NCBI GenBank assembly: GCA_040510375.1
Contig: JBEVJC010000007.1
Location: 10,245-74,244 of the forward strand
DNA length: 64,000 bases
Reading direction: 5' to 3'
Source: JBEVJC01 sp040510375
GTDB taxonomy: Bacteria > Bacteroidota > Bacteroidia > Chitinophagales > Chitinophagaceae
The notes below the pieces were generated by a model. That model saw only the letters and a list, made by a program, of their open reading frames with translations, did not search any database and was not told the DNA's origin. Positions within the stretch are counted from its first letter, which is position 1. The number at the start of each line of letters is the position of its first letter. The position numbers were made by a program, and so were the translations under genes. Shown in pieces: positions 34,386 to 42,769 of the stretch.

Positions 34386-35330
34386 TCAGGACAGCATTCC
34401 TTCTTTCCGGGAGGTTTCCCAAAGCTTACGTCCGTATCCCTTGAATACATGCTTTTCGCTGTGGTAGGATGACCGGACCAGCGGACCGCTTTCCACATAG
34501 TCGACCCCCAGGTTGTATCCGAAATCGCGGTACTCATTAAACTCATCAGGATGGACAAACCGTTTAACAGGCAGGTGTTTCTGTGTTGGCTGCAGGTACT
34601 GGCCGATAGTAATCACGTCGCAGCCATTATCATGCAGGTCGCGGATGGTCTGGAATACTTCTTCGCGCGTTTCCCCGAGACCCAGCATGATGCCACTCTT
34701 GGTGCGGCGTCCGCCTTCTTTCAGGGTCCGGATTACTTCCATACTTCTCCAGTATTTAGCCTGGATCCGCACCTGGCGGGTAAGACGTTCCACTGTTTCA
34801 ATATTATGCGAAACCACTTCTGGTGCGGCTTCAATAACCCTTGCGATATCAGGCTTGTTCCCCTTAAAATCACCAATCAGGGTTTCGAGTGTAGTATCGG
34901 GATTCAGTGCCTTTACGGCCTTGATTGTATTATACCAGATGGCAGCTCCGCCGTCTTTCAGTTCATCACGGTCAACCGATGTAATAACAGCATGTTTCAC
35001 CTTCATCAGGTGAATAGCTTCTGCCACCCGCTGTGGCTCATCCCAGTCAACCGGTTCAGGTCTTCCCGTTGCCACTGCACAGAAACCGCAACTCCGGGTA
35101 CAGATATTTCCGAGGATCATAAATGTGGCGGTGCCGGCACCCCAGCATTCACCCATATTCGGGCAGTTACCACTTTCGCAGATCGTATGGAGTTTATGTG
35201 TATCAACCAGGCTCCTTACATGTTTATAACTTTCGCCGATTGGAAGTTTAACCCTAAGCCAGTCCGGCTTTTTGATCCGCTGTGCCGGCGACGGTGTATT
35301 TGTGGAAGAAACTATAGGGAGTTCTGTCAT
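34386..35330 (-). CDS. lipA: Lipoyl synthase
   Basis: A 314-residue radical-SAM enzyme that inserts two sulfur atoms into octanoyl chains on lipoyl domains. The auxiliary cluster cysteines are C51, C56 and C62 (CESGNCPNMGEC), the SAM cluster is C77, C81, C84 (CTRSCGFC), and the C-terminal serine ligand is in RSSYHSEKH. Length matches the family. It lies 44 bp upstream of the lectin gene on the same strand; the octanoyl transferase lipB is not in this window, which is normal. Confidence 0.97.
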   Translation of the reverse strand: MTELPIVSSTNTPSPAQRIKKPDWLRVKLPIGESYKHVRSLVDTHKLHTICESGNCPNMGECWGAGTATFMILGNICTRSCGFCAVATGRPEPVDWDEPQRVAEAIHLMKVKHAVITSVDRDELKDGGAAIWYNTIKAVKALNPDTTLETLIGDFKGNKPDIARVIEAAPEVVSHNIETVERLTRQVRIQAKYWRSMEVIRTLKEGGRRTKSGIMLGLGETREEVFQTIRDLHDNGCDVITIGQYLQPTQKHLPVKRFVHPDEFNEYRDFGYNLGVDYVESGPLVRSSYHSEKHVFKGYGRKLWETSRKEGMLS

Positions 35331-35374
35331 AGGACAAAATTACGGGGTAATGATAAATAAATAAAACGGCGACA

Positions 35375-36169
35375 CTACTTCCGTCGCCCGAAAAGAATGG
35401 CGAGATGGCCCTGGAAGAACAACTTTTTATCATTCTGGAAAAGCAGGATGGGAATATCATCTGTATAATAATCGGCACTCAACCCGATCTCCATTCCACT
35501 CACCGTTTCATTAAAGCGTCCCCAGTCAAATCTCATCGCAAGTTTTGCAAACGCACCTGGTTTAACCTTGATCTCACTCCAGCCTTTTCCGAAACCGCCA
35601 CGACTAAGGAACGGACCGCCCAGGAATTCTGTACTATCCGATTCAGTAAACCTGATGGTCTTCGGATTCCTGGTAGCATCTTCGATCGTAATATAATATG
35701 GTCGCAGTAAACCAAGCGTCAGTCCGGCATTGTAGATGGCCGATACTGCCACTCCGTTTTTATTGCCTTTCTGGCCAAGTATATATTGCTGGCCAAATCC
35801 AAGTGATACCGGATAGAAATAATTTATTTTGCCATATACGAATGGAGATCCAAAGGGAAAACTTCCGCCAAATAATTTTTCTTCCCTTGGATGTTTCACT
35901 TCTGCAACATCAATTCGAAAGATATTCGTCTTCCTGTTGGTCTTCATAAAACCCAGTTCATAGAAGACACCATACCCGTTTGTGCGCAACTGGATTCCGA
36001 AAATGCTCTGGCGTTCAAACACCAGTACACCCTCCTCGGACTGTCTTATCAGCTCACTTATTCGATTTTTCTTGGCTTCTTTTCTTTGAAGCCTGTCCTC
36101 ACGGGAGCTTTGCGACTGGGCAGCGCTGGCAAGCAACACTACAGAAACAATCAGGCAAAATTTCTTCAC
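35375..36169 (-). CDS. Outer-membrane-like protein of unknown role
   Basis: A 264-residue protein with a cleavable signal peptide (MKKFCLIVSVVLLASAAQSQS). A short charged coil follows (EDRLQRKEAKKNRISELIRQ), then alternating strands rich in aromatic residues and glycine (NGYGVFYELGFM, FVYGKINYFYPVSLGFGQQYILG, LSADYYTDDIPI), like a small outer-membrane barrel. I do not recognise a named family; such proteins recur in Bacteroidota. It precedes lipA in the same direction (44 bp). Confidence 0.7.
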   Translation of the reverse strand: MKKFCLIVSVVLLASAAQSQSSREDRLQRKEAKKNRISELIRQSEEGVLVFERQSIFGIQLRTNGYGVFYELGFMKTNRKTNIFRIDVAEVKHPREEKLFGGSFPFGSPFVYGKINYFYPVSLGFGQQYILGQKGNKNGVAVSAIYNAGLTLGLLRPYYITIEDATRNPKTIRFTESDSTEFLGGPFLSRGGFGKGWSEIKVKPGAFAKLAMRFDWGRFNETVSGMEIGLSADYYTDDIPILLFQNDKKLFFQGHLAILFGRRK

Positions 36170-36237
36170 AAACTTTCTTTTGAGTTATAAGAGCGATTTC
36201 GGTACTTGTATAACGTAAATTTAGGGCAAAAATTGAA

Positions 36238-36651
36238 ATGACCTCTACAGTACTTTATACCGGCGACCTTCGAACTGTCTGTACTCACCTGCAAAGCGGC
36301 TCCGATTTCGAAACGGACGCCCCTGTTGATAACAATGGGAAGGGGGAAAGGTTCTCCCCTACAGACCTGCTGGCCACCAGTCTTGGCACCTGCATGGTCA
36401 CCGTAATGGGCATCAAGGCCCGGACCATGGGGTTCGACCTGGACTTTGTTAAACTGGAAGTGTTAAAAATTATGAAATCCGAACCCCGCCGTGTTGGCGG
36501 CATCCGTGTTTTCTTCCATATTCCTGAACATCTGCGTGACCTGGACGAAAAAACTAAGACAATCCTCAAAAATACCGGGCATAACTGTCCGGTGATGCAC
36601 AGTATCCATCCCGATATTGAAGTTTTCATAGATTGGGGTGCCTGGGGTTAA
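36238..36651 (+). CDS. OsmC-family peroxiredoxin-like protein
   Basis: A 137-residue OsmC/Ohr fold protein. The two redox cysteines are C52 in SLGTCMVTVMG and C117 in GHNCPVMHSI; the arginine/glutamate region GKGERFSPTDLLATS precedes the first. Such proteins reduce organic hydroperoxides. It tail-overlaps the DUF2851 gene by 26 bp on the opposite strand. Confidence 0.92.
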   Translation: MTSTVLYTGDLRTVCTHLQSGSDFETDAPVDNNGKGERFSPTDLLATSLGTCMVTVMGIKARTMGFDLDFVKLEVLKIMKSEPRRVGGIRVFFHIPEHLRDLDEKTKTILKNTGHNCPVMHSIHPDIEVFIDWGAWG

Positions 36652-37894
36652 GAATGGAATATCCAACTGCACAATCAAGGCAACGGCGCTGATCGCAATA
36701 CTGGCTTTTGAGTTCGATGACAGCCTGGCTGTCAAATGCATTCTCCTGCCCGAACCCGAACGTCTCCAGGGTATCAGTGAGTGAATTGTTTTCCCTTGAA
36801 AGTTGTTGTAACCAGCCAATAGCACGCTGGCCATAACGTTCGTCTCCGGTAGCAGTGGAATATTCAAACAATAATGGCACAACGGTATTGATAATAATAT
36901 TACCTGCCATAAAACTCCCGAGTTTCCCTGAGGCACCAGCCGAACGGATTCCGGGCCGGTAATGATTGTCCCAGTAGTCCGATGCTTTAACCTGCAGTAA
37001 ATATTTCATGTCGCGGAGAACAGCAGTATCCAGCAGCCGGACCTGCAGGTTATCGAACCGGTGAAGAATCATTGCCAGCTGGGCCAGACGCAGGCTGGGA
37101 AAATTACGGGGCCGCATCCGCAAAAAATTTACCTGCACCGGAATTGCTGTAAGTCCATACTTCAGGGAAAGAAGATGATATTCTGCCGCCAGGTGCTGAC
37201 TGTATTGATCTGTGGCGGGAGGGCCGAGTAACCCTGCCTGCCCCAGCAGTAATGCTTCCAGCCTGATGATATTGTTTTTTTGCCTTGCGATGATCCGTTT
37301 GTCGACCGAACGGGCCATTGTTTCAAAAGCATCTGCATTCACCTTGTATCCGAAATTCCGCGCAAGCATCCACCAGCAGGTGGTTTCCCAGTCGTTTCCA
37401 TTTGCCCTGTTAAACGACCTGATTAACGAAGCCTTCCTTTCCAGTCTTTCAAAGAGCAACCTGTCTTTCCATGACAACCATCCCAATGCCGTGAGATGAC
37501 TGGTATTACCGTTACATGGTATATAGGCCTGGTTACGCATGAGCTGTTCATATTTTGAAAACAGGAGTCCCGGTATGCGGTCATGCAGTTCCAGTACGGG
37601 AATATCATTTACCATACTATCGTGTTTCCATACCACATGCAGGACCACATTGCCATAGTTGCGGTCGTCCTGGTGCTGGTGTTTTCGCCAGTCGGATGTA
37701 CGCAGGTGAAGCTCCACATTGCCCACCCAGCGAATACCATTGATATGGATCATTGCATTGGCAAAGTCGGGCCCCTGGTCGCGGTTCAGCATTCCCGGAT
37801 GGACCACCATAATTTTTTCGCCTGTTACAGCCGACAGTTCATTCCGGTTAAAATATTGGAATCGCCAGATAAATTGAAGCAGTTGTTCCGTCAT
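36626..37894 (-). CDS. DUF2851 family protein
   Basis: A 422-residue protein starting at MTEQLLQFIWRFQYFN (ATG 37892-37894). A longer in-frame start at 37933 is possible but adds an atypical tail. The conserved features are the N-terminal EQLLQFIWRFQYF block, NRDQGPDFANAMIHINGIRWVGNVE, and a C-terminal CDQRRCLDCAVGYSIL with three cysteines that could bind a metal. The family is common in Bacteroidota and has no known function, though the GNVE/HLR segment resembles a nuclease-like core. Its end overlaps the end of OsmC by 26 bp. Confidence 0.88.
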   Translation of the reverse strand: MTEQLLQFIWRFQYFNRNELSAVTGEKIMVVHPGMLNRDQGPDFANAMIHINGIRWVGNVELHLRTSDWRKHQHQDDRNYGNVVLHVVWKHDSMVNDIPVLELHDRIPGLLFSKYEQLMRNQAYIPCNGNTSHLTALGWLSWKDRLLFERLERKASLIRSFNRANGNDWETTCWWMLARNFGYKVNADAFETMARSVDKRIIARQKNNIIRLEALLLGQAGLLGPPATDQYSQHLAAEYHLLSLKYGLTAIPVQVNFLRMRPRNFPSLRLAQLAMILHRFDNLQVRLLDTAVLRDMKYLLQVKASDYWDNHYRPGIRSAGASGKLGSFMAGNIIINTVVPLLFEYSTATGDERYGQRAIGWLQQLSRENNSLTDTLETFGFGQENAFDSQAVIELKSQYCDQRRCLDCAVGYSILNPRHPNL

Positions 37895-38097
37895 GTCGCC
37901 AGGTTTCAGCCGATCCATCGATCCGGTGTCCAATCAATTCAGCAACCGGCATTTCTTTTCGGCTAATCATTCAGTAATGCCAATGATGACTTGTTTAACT
38001 GGTTCAGCCCGGGTAAAGATGATGAATGGGAAGGCCGGAACCATGGGAAAAAAACGGGAGGGAATCTGTAAAATCCTGATTGGAATCCGGAAAATAA

Positions 38098-38664
38098 TCA
38101 ATCAGCCATAAATTCCCGGAGAGATCTCACTACGCGGCTGACGGGGAGACCCATTACATTATAAAAATCGCCGCTCACAGACCGGATACCGGTGACCCCG
38201 ATCCATTCCTGGATAGCGTATGCACCAGCCTTATCATATGGCTTATACTTATCGACATAAAATTCTATTCCCTCACTGTCCAGTGGATGGAAACTTACTT
38301 CGGTGATGTCGGCAAACACCCGTTCTTTCGTTCCCTGCATAATCGCAACGCCGGTGATCACCTGGTGGGTCCGGCCGGAAAGATCATTCAGGATACTGAT
38401 AGCATCGGTACGGTCGGCTGGTTTACCAATAATCCGGTCGCCCAGCACCACAATCGTATCAGCAGCCAGCACCACCCGCTGCGGATATTGGGGTATAATG
38501 GCAAGTGCTTTATTGCGCGCTATATGGATGGCGGTTTCGGATGGGGAAAGACCGGGCGGATAACTTTCATCGGTACATTTAATAATTACTTCAAAGGGAA
38601 TCTCTGCCCATTCAAGTAATTGTTTGCGACGTGGCGAAGCAGATGCGAGTAAAATCGGATTCAT
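38098..38664 (-). CDS. maf: Maf-like nucleotide pyrophosphatase
   Basis: A 188-residue enzyme with the Maf signature ASASPRRKQLL at 7-17, the AADTIVVLGDRIIGKP segment carrying the catalytic aspartate and lysine, and the C-terminal SVSGDFYNVMGLPVSRV. Maf enzymes hydrolyse noncanonical nucleoside triphosphates or dTTP/UTP, sanitising the nucleotide pool. It overlaps the preceding prenyltransferase by 4 bp on the same strand. Confidence 0.94.
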   Translation of the reverse strand: MNPILLASASPRRKQLLEWAEIPFEVIIKCTDESYPPGLSPSETAIHIARNKALAIIPQYPQRVVLAADTIVVLGDRIIGKPADRTDAISILNDLSGRTHQVITGVAIMQGTKERVFADITEVSFHPLDSEGIEFYVDKYKPYDKAGAYAIQEWIGVTGIRSVSGDFYNVMGLPVSRVVRSLREFMAD

Positions 38665-39593
38665 AGGTAAAAATAAAAAAAGATCATGGAGAGAATCCCG
38701 GTAAACATCACAAACTTGGTATATTGACTCAGCTGGTGGTAATCACGTATTGTTGATGCATTCTGAAGTTTGCGCCCGATAACAAACAGGGGTATCACAA
38801 TGGCAACAACACAATAAACCACGGCCCACCACCACTGGAATTGCAGGATATAAACCTGGATAATACAAAGGATACCTACCAGTATAATCAGCCAGATAGC
38901 GGTATACACTTTTGTTACATTCACTCCCCATACAATCGGCATGGTACGGCATCCGTACCGTTCATCGCCCTCACGGTCTTCCACGTCCTTGATGGCTTCG
39001 CGGATCAGTGTTATGATAAATGCAAAACCCGCATACAGGAAGGCAAACCGGAAAAATTTAGCCTGTCCCGGATGGTGTTCACCCAGTGCATCGTGGATAC
39101 TTAATTTGGAAAAGAAAATTACGAGGATGGTCCAGGAGGTCAGTACGGCAATGACCAGGTTTCCGATCAGCAGCTTACGTTTGAATGTGGTGGAATAAAA
39201 CCAGAGGAGGATTACGCAGAATATATTGGCCAGCACCAGGTACCATTTCTGCAGCACCGGTAATGCAAGGGCAGTCAGAATAACCCCGCTTGAACTGAGC
39301 ATGAAGTGCCAGGCAATGGCCCAACGCCTGCTGATAAACCGGTCAACCACCATTCGCTGGGGTTTGTTGACCTCATCAATATTGATATCAAAATAATCAT
39401 TGATGATATAACCTGCCGCAGCAATAAACATTGAACCCAGAACCAGCAGGATAAAATTGCGGGTATCGTTCACGGGCAGGTCCTGTTGGTACAGCGGATA
39501 AAAAATGCAGATCTGGAACAACACCTGCGTCAGTGCCAGGAAGAACAGATTGGGAAGCCTGATCATTTTAAAAAACGCGGCGATCAGTCTCAT
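38661..39593 (-). CDS. UbiA-type prenyltransferase
   Basis: A 310-residue membrane enzyme starting at MRLIAAFFKMIRLPN (ATG 39591-39593); a longer frame to 39677 would overlap kdsC. Both aspartate motifs are intact: NDYFDINIDEVNKP and DVEDREGDERYG. The segment with CRTMPIVWG is typical of geranylgeranylglycerol-phosphate or similar transferases in Bacteroidota. Up to nine membrane helices are seen. Substrate is not evident. It overlaps maf by 4 bp downstream and lies 43 bp after kdsC. Confidence 0.9.
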   Translation of the reverse strand: MRLIAAFFKMIRLPNLFFLALTQVLFQICIFYPLYQQDLPVNDTRNFILLVLGSMFIAAAGYIINDYFDINIDEVNKPQRMVVDRFISRRWAIAWHFMLSSSGVILTALALPVLQKWYLVLANIFCVILLWFYSTTFKRKLLIGNLVIAVLTSWTILVIFFSKLSIHDALGEHHPGQAKFFRFAFLYAGFAFIITLIREAIKDVEDREGDERYGCRTMPIVWGVNVTKVYTAIWLIILVGILCIIQVYILQFQWWWAVVYCVVAIVIPLFVIGRKLQNASTIRDYHQLSQYTKFVMFTGILSMIFFYFYL

Positions 39594-39636
39594 TGCATGA
39601 TAATTTTTCGGAAGATAAGGAGAAACGGCATATCCA

Positions 39637-40158
39637 TCAGCTTGAAGTGATGGACGTATCACCGGTCCAGTGTCCATTTAATTTCAGTACCTGCTCAATC
39701 ACATCGCGTACGCAACCATTACCACCTGCTACCGGAGAAATATATCCGGCCACGGCCCTGATTTCTTCAATGGCATCAGCGGGACAGCAGAATAAACCGG
39801 CCATGCCGGCAACAGGAAGATCGGGCATATCATCTCCCATAAAGAGTAATTGTTCCCTGGGTATTGAGCGGTCGCGGCAATAGTCACGGATAAAACTTCC
39901 TTTATCCCTTACTGCCATATAGATTTCCGTTACACCAAGTTTTTGTAACCGGTCGGTCACGGGCGCCGAATCGGCACCTGAAACAATACTTACATGGTAA
40001 CCTTTTTTTACTGCCAGCTGGATGGCATACCCATCACGGATACTCATGATCCTTGCCTGCAGGCCGTTTTCCAGCACCAGCACTTTGCCATCGGTTAACA
40101 CACCGTCCATATCAAAAACAAAAGTGGTGATAGGTTTAAAAAGACCGGATTTACTCAT
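39637..40158 (-). CDS. kdsC: 3-deoxy-D-manno-octulosonate 8-phosphate phosphatase, HAD family
   Basis: A 173-residue HAD phosphatase of the C0 (capless) type that removes the phosphate from KDO-8-P in lipopolysaccharide synthesis. The nucleophile motif is FDMDGVLTDG with D16 and D18; the other motifs are SGADSAPV, K84-type lysine in DKGSFIRDY and GDDMPDLPV. Length fits KdsC. It precedes the prenyltransferase and maf in one transcript and follows the DUF2520 gene by 41 bp. Confidence 0.9.
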   Translation of the reverse strand: MSKSGLFKPITTFVFDMDGVLTDGKVLVLENGLQARIMSIRDGYAIQLAVKKGYHVSIVSGADSAPVTDRLQKLGVTEIYMAVRDKGSFIRDYCRDRSIPREQLLFMGDDMPDLPVAGMAGLFCCPADAIEEIRAVAGYISPVAGGNGCVRDVIEQVLKLNGHWTGDTSITSS

Positions 40159-40199
40159 TGATATTTTTGTTGACTCTTTAAATAATTGATGAATGGTAA

Positions 40200-40961
40200 C
40201 TAGGCAGACTCCCGGATGCTTTCCGACATGATCCGGTAAATCTTTTCCAGTTGTGGAAACGGGCGAAGTAACGCGAGATGTGCATTGATAGTATGTTCAT
40301 CGCCCCTTGCGGCCGGACCTGTTTGCAGGGATGCGGCACTGGCAACAGATAACCTCGATGCAGTTTCCTGGATCAGCGGGTATAATTGTGTGAAATCGAT
40401 ACCTTCTTTTTTACAATAGTCTTCTGCAAGCGCATACAGGTGGTTGGTGAAATTGCTGGCGATCACGGCAGCGAGATGCAGTTTCACCCGCTGGTCGTCA
40501 GATGCAGTTTGTGCATTGTAGGGAGAAAGGGAGCTGGTGAGATCCACCAGTTTTTTCATTGACCGTTCATTTGATGCATCAATATATAAAGGTATGCCAG
40601 GTATGGCCCGCATTTCCTTACGGAGACTTTGTAAAGGATACAATACACCATAATCCTCACTAACCTGGCGGAGGATCTCTTTTGAAACAGAAGCGGCGGT
40701 ATGGACCACCAATGCACCTGGTAAACGGAGGTCGGACACCAGTGATCCGATGGCATCATCCGAAACAGCGATCATGTACAGGTCGGCATCCCGGTTCAGT
40801 AAACTCATATAGTTTGCCGATTCGGTATCCCATTCATAGGCGAGTTCACTTGCAGCCTGTGCATTACGACTCATCACCTGCAGGATAGTATGTCCCGCTT
40901 TTATGAACATCCTTCCCAATACTGCAGCCACGTTACCCGAACCAATTATTACAATATTCAT
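40200..40961 (-). CDS. Rossmann-like/DUF2520 domain oxidoreductase-like protein
   Basis: A 253-residue protein starting at MNIVIIGSGNVAAVLG (ATG 40959-40961); the longer frame to 41090 would overlap the divergent hydrolase. The N-terminal half is a ProC-like NAD(P)-binding fold, GSGNVAAVLGRMF, and VVHTAASVSKEILRQ; the C-terminal DUF2520 half is helical with KLHLAAVIASNFTNHLYALAE. These proteins resemble pyrroline-5-carboxylate reductases, but substrates are unknown. It diverges from the alpha/beta hydrolase with only 17 bp between start codons. Confidence 0.88.
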   Translation of the reverse strand: MNIVIIGSGNVAAVLGRMFIKAGHTILQVMSRNAQAASELAYEWDTESANYMSLLNRDADLYMIAVSDDAIGSLVSDLRLPGALVVHTAASVSKEILRQVSEDYGVLYPLQSLRKEMRAIPGIPLYIDASNERSMKKLVDLTSSLSPYNAQTASDDQRVKLHLAAVIASNFTNHLYALAEDYCKKEGIDFTQLYPLIQETASRLSVASAASLQTGPAARGDEHTINAHLALLRPFPQLEKIYRIMSESIRESA

Positions 40962-40964
40962 GTT

Positions 40965-40972
40965 TACATTTG
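40965..40972 (+). promoter_or_regulatory. -7 box in the 17 bp divergent gap, implying a leaderless transcript
   Basis: TACATTTG is a full TAnnTTTG match. Start of transcription would fall about five to seven bases later, at 40977-40979, on or next to the ATG at 40979. A good -33 element is not seen in the short upstream stretch, which is coding sequence of the divergent gene. Confidence 0.35.
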
Positions 40973-40978
40973 TAGGGC

Positions 40979-41824
40979 ATGAAATTACTACAAAAAAGCG
41001 CCCTTGAACTGATCCGCCTGAAACTAAGACTGCTGGCTGTTTTCTCCCCCAAACTTGCTGCAAGGTCGGCCTTCCGGCTTTTTTGTACACCGCAGGTCCG
41101 CAACCTGTCGGAACCCTCCGGAAGTTTCCTCCAGGCAGAGATCATCGATACTGTTTTTGAAAACACGGCCATCCGTGGTTACCGTTGGAACAGGGGTGGA
41201 CATACCCGTGTACTGATCCTCCATGGATTTGAATCGTCGGTGATCAATTTCGAACATTATGTAGTTCCGCTTACGGCAAAAGGTTATGAAGTCCTTGCCT
41301 TTGATGCACCGGCACATGGCAAAAGTGGAGGCAAAAGGATGAATGCAATGCAATACCGCGACTTCGTCCATTTTATCCAGCGGGAATATGGACCGGCTAC
41401 CAGGTTTATCGCCCATTCATTCGGTGGACTTGCCATCAGCCTGGTACTTGCCGAAACACCGCAGAATGAATTGATGCGGCTGGCACTGGTTGCACCATTG
41501 ACACGGACCTCCACCACACTTGAACAATACTATCAGCTGGCAGGGATCCGCAACCCGGAAGTGCGCCAGGAAATGGAAAATATTATCAACGAACTGAGTG
41601 GTCAGGATATTGAATGGTTTTCCATCAACCGTGCCCTGAAACAGATCCGGTCGTCTGTCCTCTGGGCCCACGACCGGAGCGACATGATCACCCCCTTCCG
41701 GGATCTCCAGCCAGTGATTGATGCCAACTATCCGAATGTGGAGTTTCTGATTACCGAGGGACTGGGTCACCGCCGTATTTACCGTGACCCGGAAGTGGTA
41801 CGGGCCATCACCGGTTTTCTGTGA
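40979..41824 (+). CDS. Alpha/beta hydrolase
   Basis: A 281-residue hydrolase. The nucleophile elbow is AHSFGG with S147; the oxyanion region is LHGFESS; the general acid/base region is WAHDRSDMITP and the histidine is in EGLGHRRI. A short basic N-terminal extension (LIRLKLRLLAVFSPK) may bind membrane. Specificity is unknown. It diverges tightly from the DUF2520 gene and is followed by a GDSL-type gene. Confidence 0.88.
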   Translation: MKLLQKSALELIRLKLRLLAVFSPKLAARSAFRLFCTPQVRNLSEPSGSFLQAEIIDTVFENTAIRGYRWNRGGHTRVLILHGFESSVINFEHYVVPLTAKGYEVLAFDAPAHGKSGGKRMNAMQYRDFVHFIQREYGPATRFIAHSFGGLAISLVLAETPQNELMRLALVAPLTRTSTTLEQYYQLAGIRNPEVRQEMENIINELSGQDIEWFSINRALKQIRSSVLWAHDRSDMITPFRDLQPVIDANYPNVEFLITEGLGHRRIYRDPEVVRAITGFL

Positions 41825-41923
41825 GAGAATAAATATTACATTGCCGGGCATACAGAACAAACCGGGATGCTTCACTATCCTTTAACTTTACCAAATCAAA
41901 CCTTCTTTAATTATTATACTTAC

Positions 41924-42574
41924 ATGGATCAGTTAAAAAACATCAACATTTATTCCTACCTCGCATTGGGTGACTCTTACACTATTGGTGAAGGTGTGCC
42001 CTTTGAGGACAATTTTCCATCACGCACGGTTGAGCTCCTGAAAGAAGAAGGTATCCTTTTTGAGGCTCCCGAAATTGTTGCCAAAACCGGATGGACCACC
42101 TCCGAACTTCTTGATGGAATCAGCGATGCTGAACTGAGGGATGAATATGATTTTGTAAGCCTGCTGATCGGTGTCAATAACCAGTACCGCTGCCTCGATA
42201 TTGCCGACTTCAGCGAGGAGTTTGAAATATTACTTCACGAGGCACTGGAATTTACCGGGGATAGAACCGAAAGGGTTGTCGTATTATCCATTCCCGACTG
42301 GAGTGTAACCCCCTTTGCAAAGATCAACCTGCCCGATAAAACCAACCGCGATATAACAATTGCCCGTAAGGAAATTGAAGTATACAATGCAGTGTGCGCG
42401 CTCATCTGCAGGAAATACAAGATTGATTTTATTGACATAACACCAGGCACCCAACTGGCCGGTGATAACCCTGATATGCTGGTTGCAGATGGCCTTCATC
42501 CCTCGGCAAAAGTGTATGCTTCATGGGCAGAAACGCTGAGCGAACACTTCAAAAGGAAAATCCTGACTCCCTGA
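41924..42574 (+). CDS. SGNH/GDSL hydrolase
   Basis: A 216-residue hydrolase starting at MDQLKNINIYSYLALGDSYT (ATG 41924). Block I is LGDSYTIGEG with S18, block III is IGVNNQYR and block V is DGLHPSAKVY with the catalytic aspartate and histidine. No signal peptide is seen from this start. Such enzymes hydrolyse esters, often lipids or acetylated sugars. A candidate -7 box TAACTTTA lies at 41883-41890, giving about 29 bases of leader. A strong hairpin at 42601-42631 follows the stop. Confidence 0.88.
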   Translation: MDQLKNINIYSYLALGDSYTIGEGVPFEDNFPSRTVELLKEEGILFEAPEIVAKTGWTTSELLDGISDAELRDEYDFVSLLIGVNNQYRCLDIADFSEEFEILLHEALEFTGDRTERVVVLSIPDWSVTPFAKINLPDKTNRDITIARKEIEVYNAVCALICRKYKIDFIDITPGTQLAGDNPDMLVADGLHPSAKVYASWAETLSEHFKRKILTP

Positions 42575-42600
42575 TTTATTTAAAGATTTTTTCAGGTAAG

Positions 42601-42631
42601 CCTGAAACCCTTGACAGGCAAGGGTTTCAGG
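42601..42631 (+). terminator. Stem-loop, probable intrinsic terminator after the SGNH hydrolase
   Basis: CCTGAAACCCTTG (42601-42613) pairs with CAAGGGTTTCAGG (42619-42631) over 13 bp without mismatch around the loop ACAGG. The following bases are ATATGATTTTTC, so the T run is delayed and short. It sits 27 bp after the stop and about 140 bp before topA. Termination is likely, but an attenuator role for the topA side cannot be excluded. Confidence 0.65.
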
Positions 42632-42758
42632 ATATGATTTTTCATCATTTGATTCGTCCTGACCTCTCATCAACGGGTGCTCAGAACCGGTTTAGCTGAA
42701 AAATTATAATTCTTGTTCTACCTTGCAGTTTTTGTGGGTGATGACAATCTCTATAAAT

Positions 42759-42764
42759 AAGGAG
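42759..42764 (+). promoter_or_regulatory. Strong Shine-Dalgarno sequence of topA
   Basis: AAGGAG with five bases to the ATG at 42770. It decides between the ATG at 42770 and the GTG at 42764. Such clear sites are rare among the other genes of this window. Confidence 0.7.
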
Positions 42765-42769
42765 TGAAT

